From Scylla paramamosain (lineage: Eukaryota; Arthropoda; Malacostraca; Decapoda; Portunidae), in the NCBI RefSeq assembly GCF_035594125.1, contig NC_087176.1, positions 19,336,591 through 19,400,590 on the forward strand: a DNA stretch of 64,000 nt. Direction: 5' to 3'. Below the pieces are notes generated by a model. The model was not told the origin of the DNA. It did no database searches and worked only from the letters and a program-made list of their open reading frames with translations. This document shows, in pieces, positions 23,175 through 34,650 of this stretch (the stretch's first letter is position 1; every line of letters begins with the position of its first letter). The translations under genes were made by a program, and so were the position numbers.

Positions 23175-23849
23175 AAAAAAGGCAGTACTATAAAGAATGA
23201 AAGCCACTTGAAAACTTAGTTGCCAAAGCTCAAAAATACTTAAAATAGGAACGGAAACGGTAGAAAACCAATAATGGTCACTTAGGAAATGCGTTGAAAG
23301 AAAAAAGAAAAAAAAAACACACCAGAGAACTCAATTATGACCTACTGGAAATGTTTCACTAAAAAAGAAAGAAAAAATCACTGGACAGAAAATCAATAAG
23401 AACGACTTCAGAAACTAGAAAGAACAAAACTACCGGACAAAAAGATATTCCCTGCCAAGGATAAGAAGAGCGTCTCATCCTCGCTGTCTGCCAAGGAGGG
23501 GAAGGCGGCTGGCAGGCTCCCGTAACAGCTTAATTAACTCAAGCAAAGCGGCGAGAAGAAAATTTCTGGCTCCATGAACTCTTGGCTTTTAGAGTAAAAC
23601 TGGCGCCTCTTTGCGACAGATAGCAGAGGAAAAGTTGAAGTGCATAGTTACTTCTGCTTTAGTTGCGCGAAAAGCATTACATAAATTCCATCCAGTGTTT
23701 GAAAATACTTCATCGCTCTTAAAATCAGGAGGAATGTGGGCAGGCAAAGAATATCCACCTTGTGCGAAGCTTTGCCTGGCTGCCCGATTTTCCCTGGCGC
23801 AGGACGGAGGAAAGAAGTGAAAGAGAGAGTGAGAGAAGGAGAGAGAGAG
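23175..23849. other. Unique DNA, A-rich first half
   Basis: Short overlapping frames near 23590-23820 on both strands lack recognisable domains. Confidence 0.4.
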
Positions 23850-23850
23850 A

Positions 23851-23901
<51 letters not shown>

Positions 23902-23911
23902 TAGATAGATA
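23850..23911. repeat. (GATA)n microsatellite
   Basis: About 15 ATAG units with one slip near 23901. Confidence 0.98.
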
Positions 23912-24627
23912 AGTATATATAGAGACAAACAGATAGGTAGATAAGATATACAGAAAAGTCAGTATGTCTCCGCTCTCGCAAGATTTTTCCTCGTATCTCT
24001 TAATCATTCTACTCTGTCCCCTTTATCCCTTGTCTTTCCACGTATTACCTCCGCTACGCGACCTTCCCCGTGCCAACAGTATTTTTCAGGTCAAGTCATC
24101 CTCGTATAGATAAAGATAATGTAGAGATAAAAGAACGAGTGGGGAAGAAAGATAGGGAAGGAGGGGAGAGGGAACGAAAGCAGACAGCGGGGAAGGCATG
24201 TCAGAGATGAAAAAGAAATAAAATAAAAACGAGTAAAGCCCAAGAGAACGCAACATCACAAAGGCGTGCCCCATCCTTCGGCTCCCCTCCCTGGCGGCTT
24301 TCAGCGAGCCTTACTGCATTCCCGGAGAGGCGGATCGTGCTGGCGAGTGTTGCACGGGTCACCAAGCACAGACACACACACACCCACCTACCCACTAGCC
24401 AGGAAATTCTACGGAACACACTCAAATATAAATACAAAACCCGCACACACACAAATGGAAGCTGAAACTCGTAGGGAAAATTTAGCATCGCCAGTTCCAG
24501 AAGTAAAAAAAAAAAGAAAGAAAAAAAGGAAAGTGAGTTATGAGTAAAATATCTGCAAAGAAGAAGTACAGGATAAAAAACTACTAGCACCCTTCTCGTA
24601 CAGGGTCACATCTGCGCCAGAACAGCC

Positions 24628-24765
24628 GTGCCTCCGCTCAAGTGTTACTCCCGCACCCCACCACGACCACCACGACCGCCACTGCTCCGTGCCTCCGCTC
24701 AGATGTGGCCACGATGTCACTCCCGCACCCCACCACGACCACCACGACCACCACTGCTCAGATGT
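24628..24765. repeat. Imperfect ~61-72-bp tandem duplication
   Basis: GTGCCTCCGCTCA occurs at 24628 and 24689, and ACTCCCGCACCCCACCACG at 24647 and 24719. An 11-bp difference between the spacings shows an indel between copies. Confidence 0.75.
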
Positions 24766-24905
24766 CTACGAGGAAATGAGTGTGCTGTATAGACCGTTTT
24801 TAAACATATAACTTGTCTTTTTTTTTTTAATGCTTTTTACAACGCACACTGCAAGATTCATGTATGTCACCAAATTACCACATACACACGCGCGTATACA
24901 TGGCA

Positions 24906-25117
24906 TTAACCCTTTCACTGCTACACGAAACAATTAACAGCACCGGAAGCAATGCGTGAAGTTTTATTAAGCACCTACAAGGAAGTTATGGCTGAAAAGA
25001 AAACATTAAACAATTTCTCCCCAGCTCAAAGACTGGATTTGGCTGCAGGACTAGTAAAGATGTCTCAGAGTGATTAGTAATTAGGGAAGGTGTACCAAGT
25101 GGCAGTCAGAGGGTTAA
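24906..25117. mobile_element. piggyBac-type MITE, copy 1 (212 bp)
   Basis: The element begins TTAACCCTTTCACTG and ends CAGTCAGAGGGTTAA. It has short terminal inverted repeats that start CCCT immediately inside TTAA at both ends. TTAA flanks and CCC-starting termini are the hallmark of piggyBac-superfamily insertions. It has no coding capacity and shares most of its length with the element at 39034. Confidence 0.7.
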
Positions 25118-25840
25118 CACAAGCAGGCAATACTTGTAATCCTGCAAGCATCTTTACTCTGACAAAACAAATGGCCACACACTCGTCAATATAGACTGTA
25201 AATCCGAAGAAGCAACGTGGAATTTGTTACAGAGAGAAGAGTATAAGGGAGGTGTATTCTTATTACCGCCCCGCCTCCATCCTCAGCCTTCTCTCGCTGT
25301 GTATTGGGTCATGGGGAGAGAAAGGCTGAATTTACATGTAAACCTTTCCTCCTCCTGCATGTCCTTTCCGACCCAATATGGATGAGGGAAACGCACTCGG
25401 ATAAGAAGACAGGCAAAGGAGCAGGAGGAGGAGGAGAAGGAAGAACTCAGAAAAGAAGAAAATGTAAAAGAAAAAAGTAAAAAAAAATAGGATGATGAGC
25501 AAAAAACAAGACAAAGGAAGAAAAAAAGAAAGAAAAAGAAAATAACATGGAACAAAAAAAAAACAAAGCAAACGTAGTCTACCCTTACAAACCCTAGAGG
25601 GAGAAATATAGGTAAAAGTAGGAATAAAAGCAAAACAAGCCCTAAAACAAGCGTCCCTGTCGGTGCGAAGTCCAGCCCTACCACCGGAGATATAACTCAC
25701 GGGGCGGGGCAGCGCTCTCTCTCTCTCTCAGCCACGCCAGGAAAAGTGATGCATCGGAATACGGAAATCTCCTCTCCCCTTTCTCTGAATTTATCGCCGC
25801 TAGGTGGTGTAGGTATTTGTCGTGGCGTCACATATCTGCT
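25118..25840. other. Mixed DNA with a purine-rich middle (25420-25570)
   Basis: An AAAGAAGAAAA-type block gives Phe/Leu frames on the minus strand. No gene is supported. Confidence 0.45.
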
Positions 25841-26071
<231 letters not shown>

Positions 26072-26237
26072 CAGCCAATCACAGTGCGTGCTTGCAATAC
26101 TTTCGCCTTGCCTGCTGACTTACTGCCGCTCTTTCACTACAGGTAGAGTCCACTGCGATATCTTTAGATGATCTCTACTCTGTGCTACGTATAAACGAGA
26201 CTACACTATACCAGCTGTAACAACGTATTCCTTTGGT

Positions 26238-26275
<38 letters not shown>
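26238..26275. repeat. (CTA)n microsatellite
   Basis: About 12 CTA units. Confidence 0.97.
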
Positions 26276-26642
26276 GCCACCGCTAACTTTCAACTGCCAC
26301 ATCCTTAGCTACAGAAGTTTCGGCAATCAACACTTTCTTTAGAGCCATCGAGAATCTCCTTACGGCGTAAAATCACTCTCCCTTTCCCCACTGGCGTCTT
26401 GGTGGGTTCTTGCCGGTCCCCAGAGAGCAGACTCCATATTTCCATGTTGATCCTCCCATTCCAAGTTCCTCTCGTCTTGAATGCCTCACTAATACCGGCA
26501 AAGTGATGGCGGCGTCCCCAGGGGTGATAACTTGGTGGTCAGATGGATGGATGGCTAAGCTAACAATGCACACTCGTTCCTCTCCACACCGGCTCCGGGA
26601 AACGAATGGCCGGTTTTTTTGTACGTTTCCGGGAAGGGCTTC

Positions 26643-26644
<2 letters not shown>

Positions 26645-26727
<83 letters not shown>

Positions 26728-26862
26728 CAGTGTAGGTTGAAAGGGTGCTAATTAATTCAATCAAAGGTGAGGACTGAATAAAAAAGGTAACATTTGATGA
26801 CTCAATAGCTCGTTTGCCTTCGTACATAACACTAGTTGGATAAAATGCTTCGGGTACGTTTC

Positions 26863-26906
<44 letters not shown>
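26645..26906. repeat. Two (GA)n tracts in the same orientation
   Basis: (GA) at 26645-26722 and 26864-26906. Confidence 0.98.
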
Positions 26907-26909
<3 letters not shown>

Positions 26910-27284
26910 GTGGGATAAAAGCATTGAAGTCTGAACGGGTTAAAACTCACTTTGCACTTCTGTTCTCTTTCCTTTTCTATTTTTTTTTTTTTCCTGTCCC
27001 AAAGTGAGTTGCCTAATGTGTGTTCAGTACAAGGTGTTCATGACTGACAGTACTTAGCAACCCTGACGTGAATAAAGCTGGCGGTCGAAAGTAGAGTTGT
27101 AGCAGTTGATTAAAAAGCACATCTCCGCCTTCTATCATGGAATATATTACTGAAACTCTACTGTTTTTCTTAGCAGTAATAGCAACATCTTTTTTTTTAT
27201 TACATTTTCACTGCAAGTTGACTCATTATTTATTCATTACTTACGAATAGAGACTCTTCTCGGAACACTGTGTTGGCTAGAAAG

Positions 27285-27391
27285 TGCAAAATCTACTCAG
27301 TTTTATCCCATACTTTTTGTAGATCCTCGTAACAATTCCTTACTTTGATTATAGGGCTGTGAATTGTTGCATATGACAGTGAAAGGGTTAA
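27285..27391 (-). mobile_element. Partial, diverged relative of the TTAA MITE
   Basis: Read on the minus strand from 27391, this starts TTAACCCTTTCACTG. For about 100 bp it resembles copies 1 and 2 (CAACAATTCACAG, a GATCTACAA block, TAGATTTTGCA). The opposite terminus is not found, so it is truncated or a sub-family member. Confidence 0.4.
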
Positions 27392-27422
27392 GTCACTGAA
27401 GATTTCAAGTGTTCTTCGTTTC

Positions 27423-27530
27423 TACTAATAGCTCAAGTTCCTGCCGCATCAGTAGGGTAAAGACGATGATAACCTGGCCAATCATCTCTGTGGCCTTTGA
27501 AAATTGCCCAAAAGCTCTTTAGGAAAAGGG
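27423..27530 (+). repeat. SINE-like dispersed repeat, copy C (partial)
   Basis: It contains CTAATAGCTCAAGTTCCTG followed by GGCCAATCATCTCTGTGG and CCTTTGAAAAT, matching the central and 3' blocks of the family seen at 51132-51297. The upstream CCTATAG block is missing or unrecognisable. Confidence 0.5.
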
Positions 27531-27539
27531 TTATAATCA

Positions 27540-27838
27540 TATTTGCGCGTGCACAGAAAACTGGTCTCGGAGATGACGGCTGCGATTCAGAGTGTCGGCG
27601 GCGTGGCAGGGCAATATGCAACTCCTATCCGAGCCTTTAAATCATGACAGGATGGCAACAGGATTTTTTCTTTTTATTCCTGTAAATTTATGAATGTATC
27701 GCTGAAAATGCAGAAAAGGATTAAGAGGAATTTCTCTTTCCAAGTACAATAGTGTTTTCAAAGAGAGGCTTCTTTTCTTTTCTTTTTTTTTCCTTCCAGA
27801 TTATATTTTAATAACTGCAATATATATGTTGTGTGTTT

Positions 27839-27883
<45 letters not shown>

Positions 27884-29225
27884 TGTGTGTGTGTGTATTT
27901 TGGATTTTTTTTTTTCATTAGAGCAGTTTTATTTTGACAAGTGTATTCAGTTATTATGTGCTGTGACATTTAGCACACACAAACACACTAAACATTACGT
28001 ATCTCGCGCAAGGTTTTTATTACTGCCACCAGCTTGAGACTTTGATCGTGGTACTTTCTACGGAGTGTCGGAGCGCAGGGAATGTCTACCTTCCCTTTTG
28101 CCGTGGGTGTGTCGTGTTACATACGTGAAAACGACAAAAACTAATCAAGCACACGTTGCACAGAAAGACAAACAGAAATATGACCCGCCCCTGAAAACCC
28201 CAGACTTGTGATGCCTGTGTGATTCAGACCCGCTTGCCTTCCCTGCATATCCTCCACACTCTCCAGCAGTATCTCGTTGTGCTTCTCCGCCTTTTTCTTG
28301 CCGTTAACTTCTCCCTCGGACTCCCCTGCACTTCATAGATGGACGACACGATAGAGCGGAATCACTTTTCTAAATCTGAAGAGGGGTCAGGGATCGAGGC
28401 CCCCAAAAGTTTTTACACAAATGGAGGCAGACCTTGGGCTGTAAAATAGATGGAGGGAGGGGAAAATAGTCTGCTAAATTTTGCTCCATGAAGACTAAAG
28501 GAAGGAAATTCGAAAAATCAAGGGTCTGTTACGTGAGTTTCCCTTATGGCTCCTCCCTTTTCGGCAATTGGATCACGGCTGCGTCACTGGCTGGAAGTGC
28601 TGGTCCGGAGCCTTGTCTTTCCTCCTTTTTTTATTTTTCATGTTATATTGGACACCCATCACCACCACCACCTATGGAGAAAATGGAGAAAATCTTGAAA
28701 ATTCATGTATTTTTCGTAATAAATCGTCTTAGGAGCGAGGGTACTTGAACTTCTCAAAAGCTCAAGGAAGGCTGGTAAAGGAAGCACCAAGAGCCCAACA
28801 GGTGTGCACGTGCCCCTGGGTGAAGCATACGTACTCTACCTACCTTGAATCCCTGTCCTGCATCCCTGTCCTTAAATACATCTAATCATTTAAATCTCCC
28901 TATTGACTCAACACTAATACTGAGATTACAAAGTCTAGACCAGTCATCAACCACTCTGTCTGTGAGTCAGTTTGTTCAGGAGATGGATAGAAGTGGTTGA
29001 CTTGGTAATACTTGACTTGGTAATACTGCTATAAGGAATCACAAGGCGGCCAATCAGGTAATGGACGATTATCAAGGGAAAAATCTTACAACTCCTCGCA
29101 ACACACAAATCCTATCTGTGTTGTTATTCCCATCCATTCCCCCCCATCGCCTGGCCACGCACACACCACCCCCTGCAAGAAATATGTATTGTTCTCTAGA
29201 CACTTGAGTTTTGTTCATTCTGTGG

Positions 29226-29226
<1 letters not shown>
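27540..29226. other. Mostly unique DNA with one (GT)n tract
   Basis: (GT) with one A interruption at 27839-27896. A small duplication TTGACTTGGTAATAC occurs at 28996 and 29011. A 28488-28748 frame (MKTKGRKFEKSR...) has no recognised domain. Confidence 0.5.

Positions 29227-29227
<1 letters not shown>

Positions 29228-29294
<67 letters not shown>
29228..29294. repeat. (CT)n microsatellite
   Basis: A 67-bp tract. Confidence 0.98.
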
Positions 29295-29297
<3 letters not shown>

Positions 29298-29489
29298 CTA
29301 TACCTTTCCCGTGGTAATCAAATTAGTTTTTTTTGGCTATACTCTGCTCTCTGCACCCGCCATTGCCAGTTTTTTTCCTCAATTCCTCTCGTTCTCCGAC
29401 TTACCAGAACCTTCCTCCTGTATCCTTTCATGCCTTTTTCATTGGCATCGTAGGTCAGTTCTATTCACCACGCTGATTCTGACTAGTTT

Positions 29490-30160
29490 GTTTTTCTTCC
29501 TTCCTTTCTCTTTCATTTCCTTCTTCCTTCCTTCCTTCTCTTCCCTTTCCTTCTCTTCCCTTCCCTTCTCTTTCCTTTCTTTTCATTCTTCCTTCGTTTA
29601 TATCTCCTGTCCACCTCATTTCTTTTCTCCATCGATTTCTGATAGCAATTGATTTGTTTACCCTTTATTTCCTTATTTCTTCTTTTTATCCTGTCTTCGT
29701 TCGTTCGTTCATTCGTTCCTTCCTTCTTTTTTCCTCACCACACAAGTGATTTCACCTTGTTTCTTGTCTTCCTTCCCTTCTTCCTTCCTTCCTTCCTTTA
29801 TTCCTTTTCTTCCTTTCTTTGTTTCTTCCCTCCTTTCTTTCTTCTTTCCTCCTCCGTTTCTCTATTTCTTGGTTTCTTCGCTCCTTCCTTCCTTCCTTCA
29901 TTCCTTCCTTCCTTCCTTCCTTAACACATTGATTATTCCATTTAGTCTGTTTTCCTTTCCTTCTTTCCTTCCTTGCTTTCTTCCTTCCTTCCATCTTTCC
30001 ATCCTTTCTTTTCTCTTCCGTTATGCTTTTCTTCCTTCCCTCCTTTTTCCAGTCCTATTCTTCTACCACTCTATATTTTCTTCGTTTTCCTTGCTTCTAT
30101 CTTTAGTCCTTTCATCCACCTCCCTCATCGTCTTCCTGGCTTCCTCTTCTTTCTTTCACT
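29490..30160. repeat. (TTCC)n-rich polypyrimidine block
   Basis: Many short CCTTCCTTCC runs in degenerate C/T-rich DNA. Ser/Phe/Leu-rich frames of up to 207 codons follow from composition. Confidence 0.9.
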
Positions 30161-30189
30161 GTAGCTCTCGTTTTTTTTATTTCCTGATG

Positions 30190-30191
<2 letters not shown>

Positions 30192-30274
<83 letters not shown>
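30192..30274. repeat. (CT)n microsatellite
   Basis: An 83-bp tract. Confidence 0.98.
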
Positions 30275-30279
<5 letters not shown>

Positions 30280-30591
30280 CTTTATATTCTCCGTATTTCC
30301 ATCTTCCCTAATTCCTTTTTTCGTTCAATCTTTCTTGCCGTCGTCTTTTCTTTCTTCCTCTCTCTTTAAAGTAAAGCCTGACCTGGGCGTCAGGGAAGAA
30401 AAAGGAAGTGGAAAGAAGGAAAACGAAGGCAGAAGGTGGAAGAGGGAAGGAGCGGAGAGGAAAGTAATATAGGATAATGGAAAATTAAAGAGTTAGGGGA
30501 GAGAAGCGCGGCTGTGTTTCTGTGAAGTGAGGGACGAGAGAACAAAGTCGAGCAGAATAGAAAAAAAACAGACAAAGGCAGACATAATACA

Positions 30592-30713
<122 letters not shown>

Positions 30714-31421
30714 GCAGTTAGACACACAAACATACGTACAGGTAAGCTCGCAAAGAGACATGTAGAAAGATAAGCTGACAGACAGATGCGTTGAGGCTTT
30801 GACATAAAATAAAAAAAAAGTGTAGTAGAACAATGGACCAAGAGGAATAAGAACAACGCGAGTAAAGGAGGAAGAAGCAAGGGGCAAGAAAAGACACAGG
30901 CATCACAATGTATAATGGGATGGAGACATGAGGCAAATAAAATAAAGCAGAAATACTTAACCGTCCCCTTTAGCAGCAGCGCACCACGCCACCCCTTTCT
31001 CCCGGCACCAGACAAGCTAGTAAGCAACAGGGGAAAGGCAAAACAAACCTTCAAAAATCTTCGTCATGACAGAGACCTTCAAACATTTTCCTGTAAGATT
31101 TCCCTCCTTAAAAAAATAACGTGATGGGTTATATTATAAACCTTTCCTTTTAAAATTGCAAGCATCCTTTGGGCGTCTTGTCAGCGAGAGAGAAAGATAC
31201 TTCTAAGATACTTTCCACTACATGTTCCCGCTCTGGTTTTCGGTGAATTGTGGAAAGTAGCCGCTGTTTCATAAGCCCTGTTGATGCTTGATGCGAATTG
31301 TTTGATTTGATGGCAGCGCAGTTGTTCCTGGTAATGGGTACTTAGTGTGATGAGTTCCCCCTGCACAGTGACTTGTGGCGGCCAGGAAGGGAGGAACTAG
31401 GGTACTACTGTGTGGGATGCC

Positions 31422-31465
<44 letters not shown>

Positions 31466-31491
31466 CGATTTCTTCACCTTCAGCTTTTCCT

Positions 31492-31582
<91 letters not shown>
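31422..31582. repeat. (TTG)n and (CT)n microsatellites
   Basis: (TTG) at 31422-31465 and (CT) at 31497-31582, separated by about 30 bp. They encode poly-V/L/C and poly-SL frames only. Confidence 0.98.
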
Positions 31583-31585
<3 letters not shown>

Positions 31586-32052
31586 GTTCACATTCAGACG
31601 CATCATTCTCCTGCCATATCCTGCTGCTCATCTCTTCCTCATTTAATTCTTTTCTCCTGTATCTTAGACATTGATGCAACTTCGGCTGTTCATCCCACTA
31701 AGTCATCTATCTATCTATCCTCGTCACCTCAGCACCGACCCTAGTCATCGTTATCTCGTTATCACCCAGAGCTCTTACGATACGACCTGAAGACTCCTTG
31801 ATGGTGTGTAAAGGGACACATCTCATCCTCACTGCCTGCCGCCACTCAGCGCAGTACTCACTAACTTTGCATATGTTGCTGGACGGAAAAATATGCTATC
31901 TGCGTTTTCTCACTTTTCTCGGTCCGCTTCCCCTCGGCTAAACGCACTCAAGATTACTCTTATATTTTACTGCTGAAGAAAAGAAAGAATAGTTCCAAGG
32001 AGCCTCGTGGAAAAGGTCTTATATTCTTACAGAGATTATGTGATGGAACTGA

Positions 32053-32054
<2 letters not shown>

Positions 32055-32130
<76 letters not shown>
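32055..32130. repeat. (GA)n microsatellite
   Basis: A 76-bp tract. Confidence 0.98.
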
Positions 32131-32133
<3 letters not shown>

Positions 32134-32729
32134 GGAGGGGGGAAAAGACTGAAATTACTCAAGGACAATTTTACACACAGTTCACCAGTACTCATGGCCT
32201 CGTTTAGCTGTGATGTGCCTCCTCATGCGGACATTATCACACGATCACCTCCTCACCCTGCACTTGTAAGGCTGAGGTCTTCCAGTTAGCTCCTCCACCC
32301 GAAGGGACTTCTTGATTCATGGTTTTAATGCGGATCTTACTGACAGATGGGAAGATTACAACTAAGGTAATAAACATCTCTACAGTAAATAACTACGAAA
32401 TATGCACAGATAGTTAGAGATTACTACACGTGCGTCTCCTCTGCAGGATTGTCTTGTAGCGAGGATGTACTGTGTAGCTCTTCTGGGCCTTGTAGGTAAA
32501 TTCCACTCAGATTTTATCCAAGGAAATTAATGAAACTCTCACTTACTATAATAATCTCCCCATGATAAACTTCCCCTTCTTAACTTTGTCCTACTTAACG
32601 TAATTTGTCGTGTTGGCATTATTTTTGGAAATATCACTAAAATGAATGAACAGTGACGAACCAGCGTTAATTCAGGGATTGCTGGATTAAATACAGTTGC
32701 GCGTGATTAGCATAGTTAGGGGGAACTCG

Positions 32730-32925
32730 ACCAGAGCTGGGCAGGATTTAAATAAATTTGTATATAAGTACGTATTTAAATACACCTCTGTATTTGGAAC
32801 TGTGTTTTTAAATACATTGGTTTTATGTATTGGAATATAACATTTGAATATTCTTATAGTATTCAAACGCAATGCATTTAAATATTCATTATAAGAGAAA
32901 CAAGTAAATATTTTGCTTGTTAATT
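32730..32925. other. AT-rich segment resembling a hAT transposon end
   Basis: AGAGCTGGGCAGGATTTAAAT is followed by repeated TATTTAAATAC / AAATACATT / ATTTGAATA motifs. 'AGGGCTGGGC' followed by TTTAAATAC-type repeats is characteristic of the ends of some hAT elements. The partner terminus and an 8-bp duplication were not found. Confidence 0.3.
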
Positions 32926-33471
32926 TTGCTAGCCATCTCGTCTGTCTGGTAGCACTGAACACTAAGCACCGGGTGAGAAGCGCTGCCACTGCATAGGATT
33001 TTTCCAAGATCCTGAGATAGCAATCATTACTTTGTGCCGTTTTGTGCCGTATGTGGTAAATTCCATTGAATGCATGTGTTGTATGTATTTAAAATGTATC
33101 ACAAATATATTTAAGATTACGCTCACGTTGATGTAAAAGTGGCCTTGAATTAAAAGCTCTGGGTCGCATTTTGAAACTTTTGCGACTCATTGGATTTTTG
33201 CAAACAGGAGTATTATTGTTGTGATTTGTCTGGGGCGTAGCTTTCTGTAATGGGTGTGAGTTGGGGCACGGAACGGGGAGCGCTGGCTTTGTTTTGCGAA
33301 TTATGTAATCTTCATACAGTCTATCTAGAGCTCAGTGGTGTACAAGGCGGCATAACAAAGATCAGCTGTGCGGTGGCTTGGTGGATGATTCGGCCCGGGA
33401 TGCTTCAAACACTTCATAGTTATAGTTTATGAGAATAATGATGATGTTAGATCGGTCATAGGTACTTTTAT

Positions 33472-33552
33472 CTTCTTAGTGGGTATCCGTTTTCCTTACT
33501 TCTTAGTGAGTATCCGTTTTCTTTACTTCTTTGTGAGTATCCGTTTTCTTTA
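33472..33552. repeat. 27-bp tandem repeat, three units
   Basis: Three copies of CTTCTTAGTGAGTATCC plus GTTTTCTTTA at 33472, 33499 and 33526, with a few substitutions. The period is divisible by three, so the minus strand reads KTDTHKEVK repeats, but no gene context is visible. Confidence 0.9.
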
Positions 33553-34529
33553 CGAATGAAGATTTAACAAGTGTCAGAAGTGTGCAGAAGTTTACCGACA
33601 CTTCTCCAGCGTTTACGTGGAAGCAACAAAGCAATACACAGGTTATGGAAAGACAAACAATCATGATCCGGGATGGAGGAGTGACCTGTTGTAATCGCGC
33701 CAGTGACTGTGATTCCTTCCCTCGCCAGCATATTTTCCTCCGCTTGTCTCTCATCTTAACGAATTTTCCCTCCGCTCATCTCTCCATTTAACTGACTCTT
33801 TTCTCTGTCTTTCAACTCCCCTCGCACACTCCCTCCGTTTGTCTCTCCACTTGATAGCATGCACCGCCCAGTCCTGCCGCGGGGATCAAAGGCACCAATG
33901 TTTCGTGGGTGATGGCATGTTGCGTTTGAAAACCTAACCAGTGCATTTTTATTTATACAGTTAAGTTGAGTTGTTTTTTTATTTCAACCGTAAAGGAAGG
34001 AGATTTTTTTTCCACTTGAAGTAATCGCCTTGAGTAGTCTGATTGCAGGGAATTTCAAATCAACTCTCCATTTTAAGTACATAAAGCGTTTAAATAGCTT
34101 CGTTTATTTGCGTCAGTAGTCTTTCCCTTTCCTCTCAGCATTCATGACCTCCATTTCACTGACAACTTTGTTTATTCCTTTCCTTCTCTCTTCCTCTTGC
34201 TATCTCTCAATCATTTCACTTTCCATTACGTTAGTAGCATAGTTCACACACAACACTTCCATTTATTTGTCCCTGTTGACGCAGATCATGTCCAAATCAT
34301 TGTGCCATGCCATTATACTGTGATGAGAACGAAGCAAAATAAACAGAAAATAATTACAAAGCTTAAATTCTGCATTATGATTTAATTTGGTGGAATTAAC
34401 ATGTTTTAATATGGAAATATGTAAAATGCGTTAGTACCATATTTTATGTCTTTTGAACTCACAAAAAGCAAAACAAAAATGCGTCATTTATGCACCCCTT
34501 TGAACTCGCACATACCGGCGACATCTAAA

Positions 34530-34650
34530 TAAGGCCAGTACTCTGAAACGTTTTGCTCTCTCATCACGACTATATTTAAAGGCCACAGGGATGATTAACT
34601 CTTTTCTGTTAGCAATGTAGAAATATTGTTACTCTATCACTAGAACCAAA
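34530..34650 (-). repeat. SINE-like dispersed repeat, copy D
   Basis: On the minus strand: GGTTCTAGTGATAGAG, TTTCTACATTGCTAACAG, TTAATCATCCCTGTGGCC, TTTAAATATAGTCGTGATG and AGAGAGCAAAACGTTTCAG. These line up block by block with copies A and B. Confidence 0.55.
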
